A DNA stretch of 32,220 nucleotides from assembly GCF_016899775.1 (NCBI RefSeq), contig NZ_JACJJE010000037.1:1-32220 (forward strand). The letters run 5' to 3'. Shown piece after piece: positions 15,911-24,434 of this stretch (positions are counted from its first letter, which is position 1; every line of letters starts with the position of its first letter). A program made the position numbers and the translations under genes. The stretch comes from Pseudoflavonifractor capillosus. Its GTDB lineage: Bacteria > Bacillota > Clostridia > Oscillospirales > Oscillospiraceae. Under the pieces are notes generated by a model, which was given only the letters and a program-made list of their open reading frames with translations, was not told where the DNA came from and made no database searches.

Positions 15911-16771
15911 TCAGACTGCGTTCCAGTCGCACAACATTTCATTCTGCGTGACCCGGCGCAGTTCGTCCCGTACCTCCATTAGAGCAAAACCCAGCAGGTT
16001 TTGCCCCCGCCACTTCATCGGGTCCTGCGCCTCGGGGAAGCTGGCTGCGAGACGAATACCCCAGATGTTATCATAGGGACTGGCCTCCACCAGCACACTA
16101 TCTCCGGTGGAGAGAAGAAATTCGCGCAGGTCGCGGTTCTGGCTGAATTTGCACCAGTTGCCATTCAATACAATGGCGTATTTGAACTTATCCCATACCT
16201 TCTGGTCAAAACCCCGCACCTTGCGGCCCAGGGCCTTGATCTGTTTAGGGTCACTACACTTCAATATCTGCTCCTGGATTTCACTATCGCCAAAGAGCTC
16301 CGCCTTGGCCGCCATCATATACTGCTCCATACAAAGATAGGTATTGGCAATGGACCAGAAATCCTCCATCCACCACTGGCTGAGGCAGCTTTTTGTCAGC
16401 TGGCCGTCCTCGGAAGGCTGATGGCCCCAGAATAAGCAAAATTCCCGCTTTCTCCCAGCGGCAAACTCCTGCTGAAGCCACTGCCGGGTGTATTTAGGGC
16501 TTCCTTCCGGCTGCCACGCATTCACCCAGAAGTCCCCATGTTCCAGCACTTCGCTGCTATCTTCGTCATCCCACCAACCCTTCCAGGTCACCGGCTCGGG
16601 AAAGAGGGTGCGGTATTCCGTCCGCTCATCCGGGGAGAGGGTGTCCATCCAATCGCCAAATCGGTATATGTAATCCTCCCCGTAGCCCATGCGCCAGCCA
16701 ATAGAGTATCGCTCGATCTCCCGGTGAGCCAGCCAAGGGGGAGGCATTATTTTCTTTTCCTGTAATGCCAT
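15911..16771 (-). CDS. NADAR (YbiA/RibX-like) ADP-ribosylation-reversal protein
   Basis: A 286-residue protein with an N-terminal extension of about 100 residues (GYGEDYIYRFGDWMDTLSPDER...PVTWKGWWDDE) followed by a NADAR domain at about 105-280. Signature segments are FCLFWGHQPS, the YLCMEQYMMAAKAELFGD helix, ALGRKVRGFDQKVWD, KF at the QNRDL segment, and LVEASPYDNIWGI. The conserved Glu of MEQY, the Lys-Phe pair and the Glu/Asp near the WGI motif are all kept. NADAR proteins are N-glycosidases; some remove ADP-ribose from guanine in DNA and act as antitoxins to DarT-type transferases. A role as antidote to a DNA- or nucleotide-targeting ADP-ribosyltransferase toxin follows by inference. The start is either 16771 (AAGGG upstream) or 16819, which would overlap the previous gene by 7 bases. 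Confidence 0.85.
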   Translation of the reverse strand: MALQEKKIMPPPWLAHREIERYSIGWRMGYGEDYIYRFGDWMDTLSPDERTEYRTLFPEPVTWKGWWDDEDSSEVLEHGDFWVNAWQPEGSPKYTRQWLQQEFAAGRKREFCLFWGHQPSEDGQLTKSCLSQWWMEDFWSIANTYLCMEQYMMAAKAELFGDSEIQEQILKCSDPKQIKALGRKVRGFDQKVWDKFKYAIVLNGNWCKFSQNRDLREFLLSTGDSVLVEASPYDNIWGIRLAASFPEAQDPMKWRGQNLLGFALMEVRDELRRVTQNEMLCDWNAV

Positions 16772-16812
16772 ATCATTTTCCCTTGTCTCACAGCAATTAA
16801 ATTCTTCTTTTC

Positions 16813-17436
16813 CTACCATATAATCAAACTTCCGTCTGTTGGTAAGATTGGGGTTCCGTTTTCATTTTCCAGATTCGTCTCATGCGATGCAAATCTTCCA
16901 TTCCAGCCGAGCACGATATGCCCATCCTTGTAAATATCAATGATCCGGCTGAAAAATAGAGGGAACTGAGGAAACCTTTCAAGGAAGTATTGTTCAACCA
17001 GTAAATATTGCACCATTCGGCACAACTGAAGATCTATGCTGTCAGGAAAGCCACAATCACGCAGGAATCTTTTTTCCGCCGAGTTCAGATCGAGGCCATT
17101 TGCCTTCGATACTCTTTTTTCATAAGTGCGCCAACTGGCCTCCACACATGGCATAAATTCATTCTGGTAAAACTTCCACCCAGCCGTTTGCAGAATAAAG
17201 GTATCTGCACGACAAATGCCTTCTTTGAACAAATTTGTAAGGCAGACGGTTCCTGAGTAGTTCTTTGTATGCAGCAGTAGTTTTTCTGCTTGTTTTGGGT
17301 CCTTTTCCTGAAGATATGGGTAATACGATGGTTTATCATACGAAACTCCACAACAGGAAAACCAGGGTATTTCATCGAAAGAACAAAGGGTTTCATTCAT
17401 TCCTTCTGTAAATACAATCTTTTTCTTGAAAAGCAT
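16813..17436 (-). CDS. Cargo protein of unknown function, 207 residues
   Basis: Starts MLFKKKIVFTEGMNETLCSF with GAGGGCTGAG upstream. Mixed alpha/beta composition with many cysteines and aromatics (WFSCCGVSY, ICRADTFILQTAGWKFYQNEF). The helical centre includes RFLRDCGFPDSIDLQLCRMVQYLLVEQYFLERF, followed by a strand-rich end IIDIYKDGHIVLGWNGRF. No recognised family and no export signal. Its lower GC than the preceding genes hints at separate acquisition. It lies directly before the NADAR gene, with contact or overlap depending on the NADAR start. Confidence 0.65.
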   Translation of the reverse strand: MLFKKKIVFTEGMNETLCSFDEIPWFSCCGVSYDKPSYYPYLQEKDPKQAEKLLLHTKNYSGTVCLTNLFKEGICRADTFILQTAGWKFYQNEFMPCVEASWRTYEKRVSKANGLDLNSAEKRFLRDCGFPDSIDLQLCRMVQYLLVEQYFLERFPQFPLFFSRIIDIYKDGHIVLGWNGRFASHETNLENENGTPILPTDGSLIIW

Positions 17437-17451
17437 ACTCAGCCCTCATAA

Positions 17452-18477
17452 CTACTCCAAGGTCATTTCACAAAGAACCAGCTTGTTTTTCTCATCGCTG
17501 AGAAATGCCCGGTTTCCCCATACATCCAGCACATGGAAGGAAGCGTATCCACGGGGCATGGCAAGGTCGATCAGCACCAAATCTGAAAGGCGCAGCACCT
17601 TTTGTTTACCCTTCCAGTCATCATTCTTAAAAATGGGAGACAGGATCAGGCAAGTCCTGTCACCGGAGAATTTTCCGCGCATCCCGTGTTTTCCGGGCAG
17701 GCGGCTTAAATTATCTTTGCCCCACAGTTTCTTTTTGAATAGTCCGTTTTCCTCCAGTTCCAGATACCAATAGTAGCCCATGAGAGAAAGACCCGCCGGA
17801 TTGATGGTGCTGCTTTCCAAAAAGGCATAAAACTGTCCGTCCTGTTCCAGTATGGAGCCAATCATAGGATAGTTGTAGTGAAAGTCTGCCTGGGCAAAAT
17901 TGCCGCCAGCCCGCTCTACCGCCGCCAAATGGGTCTGTCGGGTCCCTGCTTTGCTGTATACGCAAGAGCCGCTTTCTGCCCAGTGTGCAGTCATGGTTTC
18001 AAAGTCTACCGTCAGGCTGGTAAAACTGTTGGTCGCATCAGCGGAGTTGTCCACTCGGCACACAATAGGGAAAACGCCCTGGCTTCCGGTGACTGCTACC
18101 GGCTTGGGAATACCCTGGGCACACCAGTTATCCATGGGGATCGGAATCCACTCTCCATCCATCTGCGGCATCCACCAAAGGGATTTACTGGCCGGGCAAA
18201 CCAACAGTATTCCTCTGTCGCATGAGAGCAAGACAGGATCTTCCCAAACATCTTGCTGCTCTTTCGGCTCCGGGCTGGGAATCCACCTGGAAACTTCGCC
18301 TTTGACCCACAAAACGCCGCTGCACTTTTGCGCGAGATGATAGGTCCAAAACACAATTTCATCCTCGCTGCGGGCCACCATACCTTTGCATCCAGTCGGG
18401 CTGTATTTGAAGGAAGTTCCCGTCAGTTCAAATTCCTCGAACTCCCAGTCCTTTATCACTTTTAGTTTCGCTTTCAT
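17452..18477 (-). CDS. Beta-propeller-like cargo protein
   Basis: A 341-residue beta-rich protein. It shows repeated blade-like segments of about 45 residues with strand-turn-strand layout and aromatic ends, such as KGMVARSEDEIVFWTYHL, DPVLLSCDRGILLVCPASKSLWWMP, GSILEQDGQFYAFLES and FHVLDVWGNRAFLSDEKNKLVLCEM. The pattern suggests a propeller, but blades are degenerate and no WD or Kelch consensus is clear. GAGGTGA lies before the ATG. It starts 9 bases after the 810-residue gene, which also has a propeller-like centre, so the two may be related or work together. Confidence 0.6.
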   Translation of the reverse strand: MKAKLKVIKDWEFEEFELTGTSFKYSPTGCKGMVARSEDEIVFWTYHLAQKCSGVLWVKGEVSRWIPSPEPKEQQDVWEDPVLLSCDRGILLVCPASKSLWWMPQMDGEWIPIPMDNWCAQGIPKPVAVTGSQGVFPIVCRVDNSADATNSFTSLTVDFETMTAHWAESGSCVYSKAGTRQTHLAAVERAGGNFAQADFHYNYPMIGSILEQDGQFYAFLESSTINPAGLSLMGYYWYLELEENGLFKKKLWGKDNLSRLPGKHGMRGKFSGDRTCLILSPIFKNDDWKGKQKVLRLSDLVLIDLAMPRGYASFHVLDVWGNRAFLSDEKNKLVLCEMTLE

Positions 18478-18486
18478 GCTTTCACC

Positions 18487-20919
18487 TCACAGCAAGTCTA
18501 CCTTGATACTGCACCGTTCCAGAACCGGCAGCACCTGTTCCGGCTTGGAGGACATGAGAGTAATATGGTTGAGATTGGGGAACTGGCGCAGTTCCGCCTC
18601 CGTAATGGTATTAAGATCAAAGGCTCCATCCTCGCCATCCCAGAACGGACAGAGCTGGGTATAAATCTCGCTGCCGCCATCCATCTCAATTTCTGTGACC
18701 TCCGGGGCCAGCCGCTCCGGGACAGGGTATTTCTCCAGCCACTTCCGAATCTCTGGGATGGGTTCATACCCTTCCGCGTCAATGTCGATCTTGCGTCGGC
18801 TATACTCTCTGGCAAACTCATGTGCATCCAGTTTAGGAGCCAGTAAGCCTTTCTCGTACATCAGGACTTCCATGACCGCCAGCTTGAAGTTGAAGCTGGT
18901 AAAGGTGAGCACTGGTTCAGTCGGCTTGGATAACTTGTATTTCTGCGCTTTCGCCGCCTTATTCTCTGGCTCTTTCCAGCTGATCTGTACCATGGCGGAG
19001 AGGGCCTCCAGCTTTGCTTTCTGCGCTGATTGCTCCTCTGGAACAGGACCCGGCAAGCGGGTATAAACGGTAAAGCCGCCTAATTTGAGGGTATGGGCAA
19101 ATCCGGCGAAATCCTTCCAGCTGGCCTCCCGGTAGTCCTTGGACCCGATCCAAACCGCTCCGTCAAATGTCTGCCGAACCGCATACTCTCCCAGTGCCGC
19201 TACCCGGACACCAAGGGTTTTGATAATCTGCTCATCTTCATCCAACCAGCCCTGGAGTCCAAGTTCGTCCCACAAAGCAAGGGCCTGGGTATAGGGACTC
19301 TCTCGGCCTGTAATGGGGCTTTTCCGTGTTCCATTTTGCAGGACAATGCGGGCGGGCCCCAGCTTTTCCGAAAGCTGCGAAAGGGTAAACGGCGGCGTAA
19401 ATACCGACCCCAGGATAGTCAGGCTGTCTTTTTTGAGAATGATTTTTCGCTCCGTGGCCTTGGGCGGTAGAAAGATGGGCAGATTCGGGTACACTTCTTT
19501 GTACTCCCGCCATTCCAGCTTTTTGGGCTTGTTTGCCGTCCGAAGGAAGCCCCAGAAGTCGATGGGATAACGAAATACCGGCCCAACCTTATCCCGCCGG
19601 GTGACGATGACCACCGTGCCATCGGTGAGTATTCCAATGTGCTGCATTTTCTCCCCGCCGAACATTTCCGGACGGATACGCAGCATTTCACGGGTGTTCA
19701 TGTTGATGAGCTGGGCAAAGTCATCGGAGAGGATTTCGCCGTTTCCCTGCACCAGCAGCCAGTCCCCGGTAAACCAGCGAAGTTTCAGCCCCTCGCCCAT
19801 TCCAGGCAGGGGGGCGATGCGGCACCGCCCGGTGTCCATGTCCAGTTCCAGCAGGCATTCTTCCATCCGCCCCTTGCCACTGACTGCGTGGATCATGGTA
19901 ATGCGGCCTGTGCCGGGAACGGGAACGGCCTCGGAGAGATGGTCGTATCCATCCAGAGAGAAGGTGTGTTTTGTTACCTTGCCGTTTTCCCAGCGGTAAA
20001 TCTGCCCCTTGTACCACTCGTTGGAAAAGTAGACCCGGCCCAGCCCGTCTGTCACGATGCCACAATGGTATTTGGTGCTCCATCCATCTTCCGGCAGAGG
20101 CCAGTTTTTCACATCCTGACAGGTGCCCCGGTCGGTGAGTTCAATCCGTGTGGCATTGGTAGGATCGCCCACCCAGAGGGAATGGTCAGCCCAGCACAGG
20201 GTCCGGGGCGGACCGTCATATCCAATGGGGGACGGCTCGGCCCAGTTGAGCGTGGCTGGATTCTTGCTCAGCAATGCCCGGCCGATGGTTCCACCACCAG
20301 CGGCTCTGGACGCGGCATAGAGTTCATGTTCCGGGGAATAGGTAAGGCACCCAAGGCGCGGCAAGCTGTGGGAGCGGGTCACCTGGGGCGGACGGTGGCG
20401 CAGATCGGCCACACAGCCGCTTTTCCATTCTTCTGCATCCTGGTTTTTCCATTTTCCCGCCGCAAAATCACCCGCCAGGGAGTTGAAAAAATAATCGTAT
20501 CCATCCTGGAGTATGTATTCTTGGCAGGGCATCAGCGCACCAGGGTCCTGCTCTTTAGCGTGGTCGCCCCATTTTCGCCCCCGCTGTTTCATCAGGCGGC
20601 AATACTGCCCCTGCTTTTTGCAGTAGCGTTCCCATTCGCTGCGTTGTTCCTCTGGGATCAAGGCAAACAGATACTCGTCCTCATCGTCCAGGTTATACAA
20701 CGCCCAGCCGAAGGCAGAGAGTTCCTGCCCCAAGGCCGCCGCTCCTTTTTCATGGGGCAATTTCATATATTGGATGCCGATGGCGTCAAAGCGTTCATCC
20801 AGCAGCGCCGGGACCTGTGCGCCCCATTTTTCTCGCAGTTCCGCCAGAGTGTCCTGTACGGCTCCGTCAAATTTTAGAATGTCCAGCGCATCGGATATGA
20901 TTTGTGCCCAGTCTGGCAT
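18487..20919 (-). CDS. Multidomain protein: propeller-like region, DUF7738, DUF6892
   Basis: An 810-residue soluble protein. About 1-170 is helical. About 190-480 has beta-propeller-like segments (IVTDGLGRVYFSNEWYKGQIYRWENGK, IGILTDGTVVIVTRRDKVG). About 490-600 matches the DUF7738 pattern: KKDSLTILGSVFTPPFTLSQLSEKLGPARIV, then ALALWDELGLQGW. About 670-800 matches DUF6892: FNFKLAVMEVLMYEKGLLAPKLDAHEF, RKIDIDAEGYEPIPEI, DGGSEIYTQLCPFWDGEDGAFDL, FPNLNHITL. DUF6892 and DUF7738 are found in putative immunity proteins, often together. AAGGGGGT precedes the ATG. The multi-domain build parallels the TPR-SUFU protein. Domain names are from memory of the patterns; no function beyond putative immunity is known to me. 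Confidence 0.75.
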   Translation of the reverse strand: MPDWAQIISDALDILKFDGAVQDTLAELREKWGAQVPALLDERFDAIGIQYMKLPHEKGAAALGQELSAFGWALYNLDDEDEYLFALIPEEQRSEWERYCKKQGQYCRLMKQRGRKWGDHAKEQDPGALMPCQEYILQDGYDYFFNSLAGDFAAGKWKNQDAEEWKSGCVADLRHRPPQVTRSHSLPRLGCLTYSPEHELYAASRAAGGGTIGRALLSKNPATLNWAEPSPIGYDGPPRTLCWADHSLWVGDPTNATRIELTDRGTCQDVKNWPLPEDGWSTKYHCGIVTDGLGRVYFSNEWYKGQIYRWENGKVTKHTFSLDGYDHLSEAVPVPGTGRITMIHAVSGKGRMEECLLELDMDTGRCRIAPLPGMGEGLKLRWFTGDWLLVQGNGEILSDDFAQLINMNTREMLRIRPEMFGGEKMQHIGILTDGTVVIVTRRDKVGPVFRYPIDFWGFLRTANKPKKLEWREYKEVYPNLPIFLPPKATERKIILKKDSLTILGSVFTPPFTLSQLSEKLGPARIVLQNGTRKSPITGRESPYTQALALWDELGLQGWLDEDEQIIKTLGVRVAALGEYAVRQTFDGAVWIGSKDYREASWKDFAGFAHTLKLGGFTVYTRLPGPVPEEQSAQKAKLEALSAMVQISWKEPENKAAKAQKYKLSKPTEPVLTFTSFNFKLAVMEVLMYEKGLLAPKLDAHEFAREYSRRKIDIDAEGYEPIPEIRKWLEKYPVPERLAPEVTEIEMDGGSEIYTQLCPFWDGEDGAFDLNTITEAELRQFPNLNHITLMSSKPEQVLPVLERCSIKVDLL

Positions 20920-20942
20920 GAAAGTACCCCCTTTTTAGTGCC

Positions 20943-21617
20943 TCAAAGTTTGCTGCTCATCCGCTTGACTGGCGCAGACATTACATCTGGAAAATGCTTA
21001 CACAGAATCTCTGTGAATAAGGTCATTGCAAGAAACGGCTTGAGATTACCTGCTGCAATCTCAAAATATTGAGAATAGCCCCAATCCAACTCATCTTCTC
21101 CGCACCAAAAGTTGAGAAGTTCTTCCCCCAGATCCATCCGCTGACTGGATAGGGATTTCCATGGAATCTGTGACCGCAGATACTCCTGAACCTCTCTGAG
21201 CTGTTCTGCGGCAATGCGCTGATGGGCATAATCCCACACATTCTTGAAATAGGTATCCAGTTCTACATAGCCAGAAAAGAGGATGCCGCAATCAATCTTG
21301 GGAAATATCTCCACCATACAAAGGATGCGCCGCCGGTGAAAAGCCTCCATTTCCCGTTCCAAGGCCTCAGCCTGAATCATTTCGTGTTTCTCTATACAGG
21401 CATAAGCTTCATTTTCTGGTATCTGGAACGCTTCATCTACTTTTTTGGCTATGGCAAACATCTGGATTTCATCGGCATTCTTGCGCTTGCGTAGGTCATC
21501 CCAACTGCCTCGCTCCCATTTATCCTCTTTTGAATAACAAGCAGAGCATATCGCCTGTGCCGGGTCAATTTCTCTTGTCAAACAGTAAGGACAAAGAATT
21601 TTCGCATTCTCACACAA
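20943..21617 (-). CDS. Zinc-finger cargo protein, TTG start
   Basis: A 224-residue protein. The N terminus has CPYC and CSAC pairs (residues 9-12 and 24-27), a likely zinc ribbon. The rest is mainly helical, with a coiled-coil-like stretch (ECIEKHEMIQAEALEREMEAFHRRR-like, about 75-100) and LELD/Y-rich segments near CGEDELDWGYSQYFEIAAG. The start is a TTG at 21617 with AAGGAG 9-10 bases upstream; the first in-frame ATG would lose the zinc motif. No family recognised. It ends 23 bases before the 810-residue gene. Confidence 0.65.
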   Translation of the reverse strand: MCENAKILCPYCLTREIDPAQAICSACYSKEDKWERGSWDDLRKRKNADEIQMFAIAKKVDEAFQIPENEAYACIEKHEMIQAEALEREMEAFHRRRILCMVEIFPKIDCGILFSGYVELDTYFKNVWDYAHQRIAAEQLREVQEYLRSQIPWKSLSSQRMDLGEELLNFWCGEDELDWGYSQYFEIAAGNLKPFLAMTLFTEILCKHFPDVMSAPVKRMSSKL

Positions 21618-21636
21618 TCTGATCGGCTCCTTTATA

Positions 21637-22101
21637 TTATTCCATGCCCGCTTCTATTTCTTCCGCTTCCGACAAGCCATATACATCCGTTGGCGTATCC
21701 CCTGAAAACTCAACCATAAGTCCAAATGGCTCCCCCACAGGAAGAGTACAAATCTCAAAGTGTAGGCCCCATTCTGTCTCATCATAAAACAGAAATTGCG
21801 GCTGCTCGGCGGGAATCTCCGTTTCAGGGAATGGAGCGCGCTGCAATCCAAACTTCTCAGGGCTTTTACCAATCTGCGCCTGAATCTCATGCTCCGCTTT
21901 TGAAAGATACTCCCGCCAGTTTTGAAGCACAGAACGGATAAAATCCAGGTTTGCCGACCGGAGTTCAGATGTGTTCAAAATAATGGAAAACAGGATCTCT
22001 GTGTCTGCGATTCTTCCAGTCCAGCAGTGGATGGTCCCTGGTCCTTTCTGAAAGGTCAGTGCTCCCAATCCAAAATCGGAATGTTCAAAAAACTGTTCCA
22101 T
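21637..22101 (-). CDS. Cargo protein of unknown function, 154 residues
   Basis: Acidic protein starting MEQFFEHSDFGLGALTFQKGPGTIHCWTG. Strand-rich ends flank a helical middle (ANLDFIRSVLQNWREYLSKAEHEI). The C-terminal part reads WGLHFEICTLPVGEPFGLMVEFSGDTPTDVYGL. The layout, a beta start giving a WxG turn, a helix and then WGLHF...GLMVEFSG, is like several small immunity or DUF6985-type proteins, but I cannot assign one with confidence. The ribosome site is weak. It lies 24 bases after the LRR gene. Confidence 0.65.
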   Translation of the reverse strand: MEQFFEHSDFGLGALTFQKGPGTIHCWTGRIADTEILFSIILNTSELRSANLDFIRSVLQNWREYLSKAEHEIQAQIGKSPEKFGLQRAPFPETEIPAEQPQFLFYDETEWGLHFEICTLPVGEPFGLMVEFSGDTPTDVYGLSEAEEIEAGME

Positions 22102-22125
22102 ATCATTCTTGCCCCAATCCCCAGG

Positions 22126-22887
22126 TTACAGCGACAGCCATGTGGTCAAAGCACTGATTTCCTCCCGCAGCAATGCGGATTTCCCAGCGGCGGCAAAGGC
22201 TTTTTGGATGCCGCCATAGCGCCGCTCGGAGCGATCCGCCAGCTGGAGCGCGGCTGCCTCCAGATTGGGAATCGCCATCACAGCATCTGCCAGCGCCTGG
22301 GCGGAGAGTTTATCCCCGATCAGAGAGGCGGCAAAGCAGCGCAAATGGCTGTGGGAGAGGGCGGACAAATCGTTTAGTTTATGCAGCTCATAGAGTTTCA
22401 GGGCATAAAGGGAAGGAAGCCCATCCAGAGCCGGTAGTTCCTGCACAGCTGGGAGTGACTGGAGATAGAGTTTCTGAAGCCGGGTCGCCGGAGTCAGGAA
22501 AGGGGCAAGATCTTCCGTTTTCCGCATTTCCTCCAAATGGAGATAGGTAATGCTGGTGAGAAGTGGGGTGATGTCGCCATTCTTTTCTCCACGCAGGTGG
22601 AGAACACGCAGGCCGGGGAGAGAAACATTGTCCCAGGAAACAGGGGCCGACAGCCATAGGGACAGTGTATGAAGCTGCTTTAGCTCGGAGAGAACTTCTA
22701 CACCCTCACACTTTTCCATCAGGGTCAGTTCCTCCAGATTGGGATAATCTCGCAGGAAGGACAGATTCACCTTCCGCTCTCCCGTCACAGACAGACACCG
22801 TACCGCATCTGGTTTTTGTCCATTTAGATCAATCTTTTCTCCGCCACGCCAAAAGACCGCCGTGCAAAAAGAGGGCTCCATTTTCAT
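22126..22887 (-). CDS. Leucine-rich-repeat cargo protein
   Basis: About 253 residues with some six LRR units of 22-25 residues: LSFLRDYPNLEELTLM, LSELKQLHTLSLWL, VSLPGLRVLHLRG, LTSITYLHLEEM, LTPATRLQKLYLQSL and LDGLPSLYALKLYEL. The C-terminal 60 residues are helical. There is no signal peptide, so it is cytoplasmic. The start is uncertain. ATG 22887 has GGTGA five bases upstream; a GTG at 22896 shares a GTGA overlap with the DUF5713 stop. LRR domains bind proteins, and some immunity proteins use them to recognise the toxin. Confidence 0.75.
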   Translation of the reverse strand: MKMEPSFCTAVFWRGGEKIDLNGQKPDAVRCLSVTGERKVNLSFLRDYPNLEELTLMEKCEGVEVLSELKQLHTLSLWLSAPVSWDNVSLPGLRVLHLRGEKNGDITPLLTSITYLHLEEMRKTEDLAPFLTPATRLQKLYLQSLPAVQELPALDGLPSLYALKLYELHKLNDLSALSHSHLRCFAASLIGDKLSAQALADAVMAIPNLEAAALQLADRSERRYGGIQKAFAAAGKSALLREEISALTTWLSL

Positions 22888-22892
22888 AAAAG

Positions 22893-23219
22893 TCACCAGT
22901 CCCGTTCCCGGATAGCCTCCTCCATGTCAATCGGAATGCCAAACCACTTCAAAATGTAGTCTACAGTGACGCCGATGCAGTCCCGGGCTACCGTTTCAAT
23001 CTCACTGTTGTTCTCGTAAAATTCGTCCTGGAGGTCATTGATGCCGCAAACTGCTTCGTCCAGCTTTTCCTGCACCACTTCGGTGTCGGTTTCGCCGCTC
23101 TCCAGCAGGTCGATGACCTTCTGGAGTTCGTCCTTTACCTTGTCTACCAGAAAAACTGGATAGTAATCATCCTGATACATCTCGTCCAGCAGTTTGTAAT
23201 CGGGATCAAAGGTTTTCAT
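22893..23219 (-). CDS. DUF5713 family protein
   Basis: A 108-residue acidic helical protein. The N terminus LLDEMYQDDYYPVFLVDKVKDELQKVIDLLE, the middle INDLQDEFYENNSEIETVARDCI and the end ERDW match the DUF5713 pattern (MY.D.YFP.FLV.K, FNDLQ.EF.ENGSEIETVAR, T.RDW). The family is small, widespread in bacteria, and often located in toxin-immunity regions. Its biochemical role is unknown. ATG 23219 has AAGGAAG. It couples to the LRR gene by overlap or close contact. Confidence 0.8.
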   Translation of the reverse strand: MKTFDPDYKLLDEMYQDDYYPVFLVDKVKDELQKVIDLLESGETDTEVVQEKLDEAVCGINDLQDEFYENNSEIETVARDCIGVTVDYILKWFGIPIDMEEAIRERDW

Positions 23220-23280
23220 TTTGTGTCTTCCTTTCTTCGTAGTTCACAGTTCAGGCACTTGCCTTCTTGATATTTTTTTC

Positions 23281-24420
23281 TCACTCACCGCCAAACCGCT
23301 CAGCAGCGTCTTTGTAAACAGTAATACTTTCTTCCACGCTCACTTTTTCGCTGCGAATACGGAAGTAGTCCCGCAGGGCGCGCCTGAGTTCTGGGTTCTC
23401 CACTTTGCGGGGCAGCAGGCTGATGAGCATTTCGTCGTAGCTCCCGTATAGCACACCGCCCCGGTTATAGGTCTGCCATGTCACCGCGGGCTTTTTGCCC
23501 TCCGGGTCTTTTGCCAGAGCAAAGAGCCACCGCTCATCCAGCTCCACATAGCGTTCAATCGTAAACCTTGTGTCATAGGTCCCATAGCTGTAATCACCCC
23601 AGAAAATCAGGGCGCGCAGCCCGTCGGGACCCGAGCGTTCAAAGGCCCAGTCCTCCGGATAGCTGCGGTAATCCAGCAGCCCCAGGGCGTTCAACAGATA
23701 GCTCGCCTTTGGAGTCCCCAAAAGGGGCGAATAGGTCTCATACACCTGCTCCTTGGGCTGGGTGAGAATCGCCTTCATAAAGACCGGGATCAGCCAGCTG
23801 CCGCCGCAGCGTTCGTTCAGCTCATCCGCCAATGCCTGCAGCCGCTCATCCGGGTTGCGGATCAGGGAGGCGGTCAGCACCACAGCGGGAATTTTCTCTT
23901 TTTCCCTGGGTGTGGCATCCCAAATGCGAAGTCCGTCCGTAATCCACCAAGAGGTGCAGTCGTCATCCGGATAAACAGGCGCGCGTTTAAGCCGGGCGAG
24001 CCGCTGGGCGTTTTCTGCCAGGAAGCGGTAGACCTCCAGCATTTTGAGCGAGGCTTTCCCCATCATCAGATGGAGACAGAAGTTCAACTGTTCGATTTCC
24101 AGGGGCTTTGTGTCCCCCTCGTCCAGCAGCCGGGAGAGGGTCTTTAAGATGGCCGGGGCGATCTGCTCCGACACGCAGTCGGAACAGGCGTCCGCCATGA
24201 TATGGCTGCCCATCCATTTACCCTTGACCAGCTTGGCCCACAGTGGGGCGGCGGGGGCATACTCCAGCTGCGCCAGAGCCTTCTGAGCAGCCGTCTTGCA
24301 CTTGCCCTTTTCCATATTCACAAGCTGGAGAAGCAGTTCGCCGTTGGCTTCAGCCTTGCCCAACTCCAAAATGGCCTGTTCTCGCTTGACCCCCTTGGGG
24401 GGCAGTTGTTCCATAGTCAT
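23281..24420 (-). CDS. Alpha-helical repeat protein of unknown function, 379 residues
   Basis: Begins MTMEQLPPKGVKREQAILELGKAEANGELLLQLV. Its helix pairs of about 35-40 residues resemble HEAT-like repeats (AAQKALAQLEYAPAAPLWAKLV, QIAPAILKTLSRLLDEG, ERLQALADELNERCGGSWLIPVF). The C-terminal part is more mixed and contains WAFERSGPDGLRALIFWGDYSYGTYDTRFTIERYVELDERWLFALA. AAGGGGAG precedes the ATG. No family recognised. A bacterial HEAT-type scaffold in such an operon would most simply bind a toxin. It starts 14 bases after the ankyrin gene. Confidence 0.65.
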   Translation of the reverse strand: MTMEQLPPKGVKREQAILELGKAEANGELLLQLVNMEKGKCKTAAQKALAQLEYAPAAPLWAKLVKGKWMGSHIMADACSDCVSEQIAPAILKTLSRLLDEGDTKPLEIEQLNFCLHLMMGKASLKMLEVYRFLAENAQRLARLKRAPVYPDDDCTSWWITDGLRIWDATPREKEKIPAVVLTASLIRNPDERLQALADELNERCGGSWLIPVFMKAILTQPKEQVYETYSPLLGTPKASYLLNALGLLDYRSYPEDWAFERSGPDGLRALIFWGDYSYGTYDTRFTIERYVELDERWLFALAKDPEGKKPAVTWQTYNRGGVLYGSYDEMLISLLPRKVENPELRRALRDYFRIRSEKVSVEESITVYKDAAERFGGE

Positions 24421-24434
24421 ATTGCGTTCTCCCC

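Noticed and set aside
19639-20877. Long plus-strand ORFs opposite cargo and recombinase genes (also at 9519-10664, 25842-26921, 1997-2905)
   Set aside because: They lie antisense to well-supported genes with good ribosome sites and domains. Their sequences are low-quality, rich in Q, H, G and P, and lack start signals, as expected of shadows.
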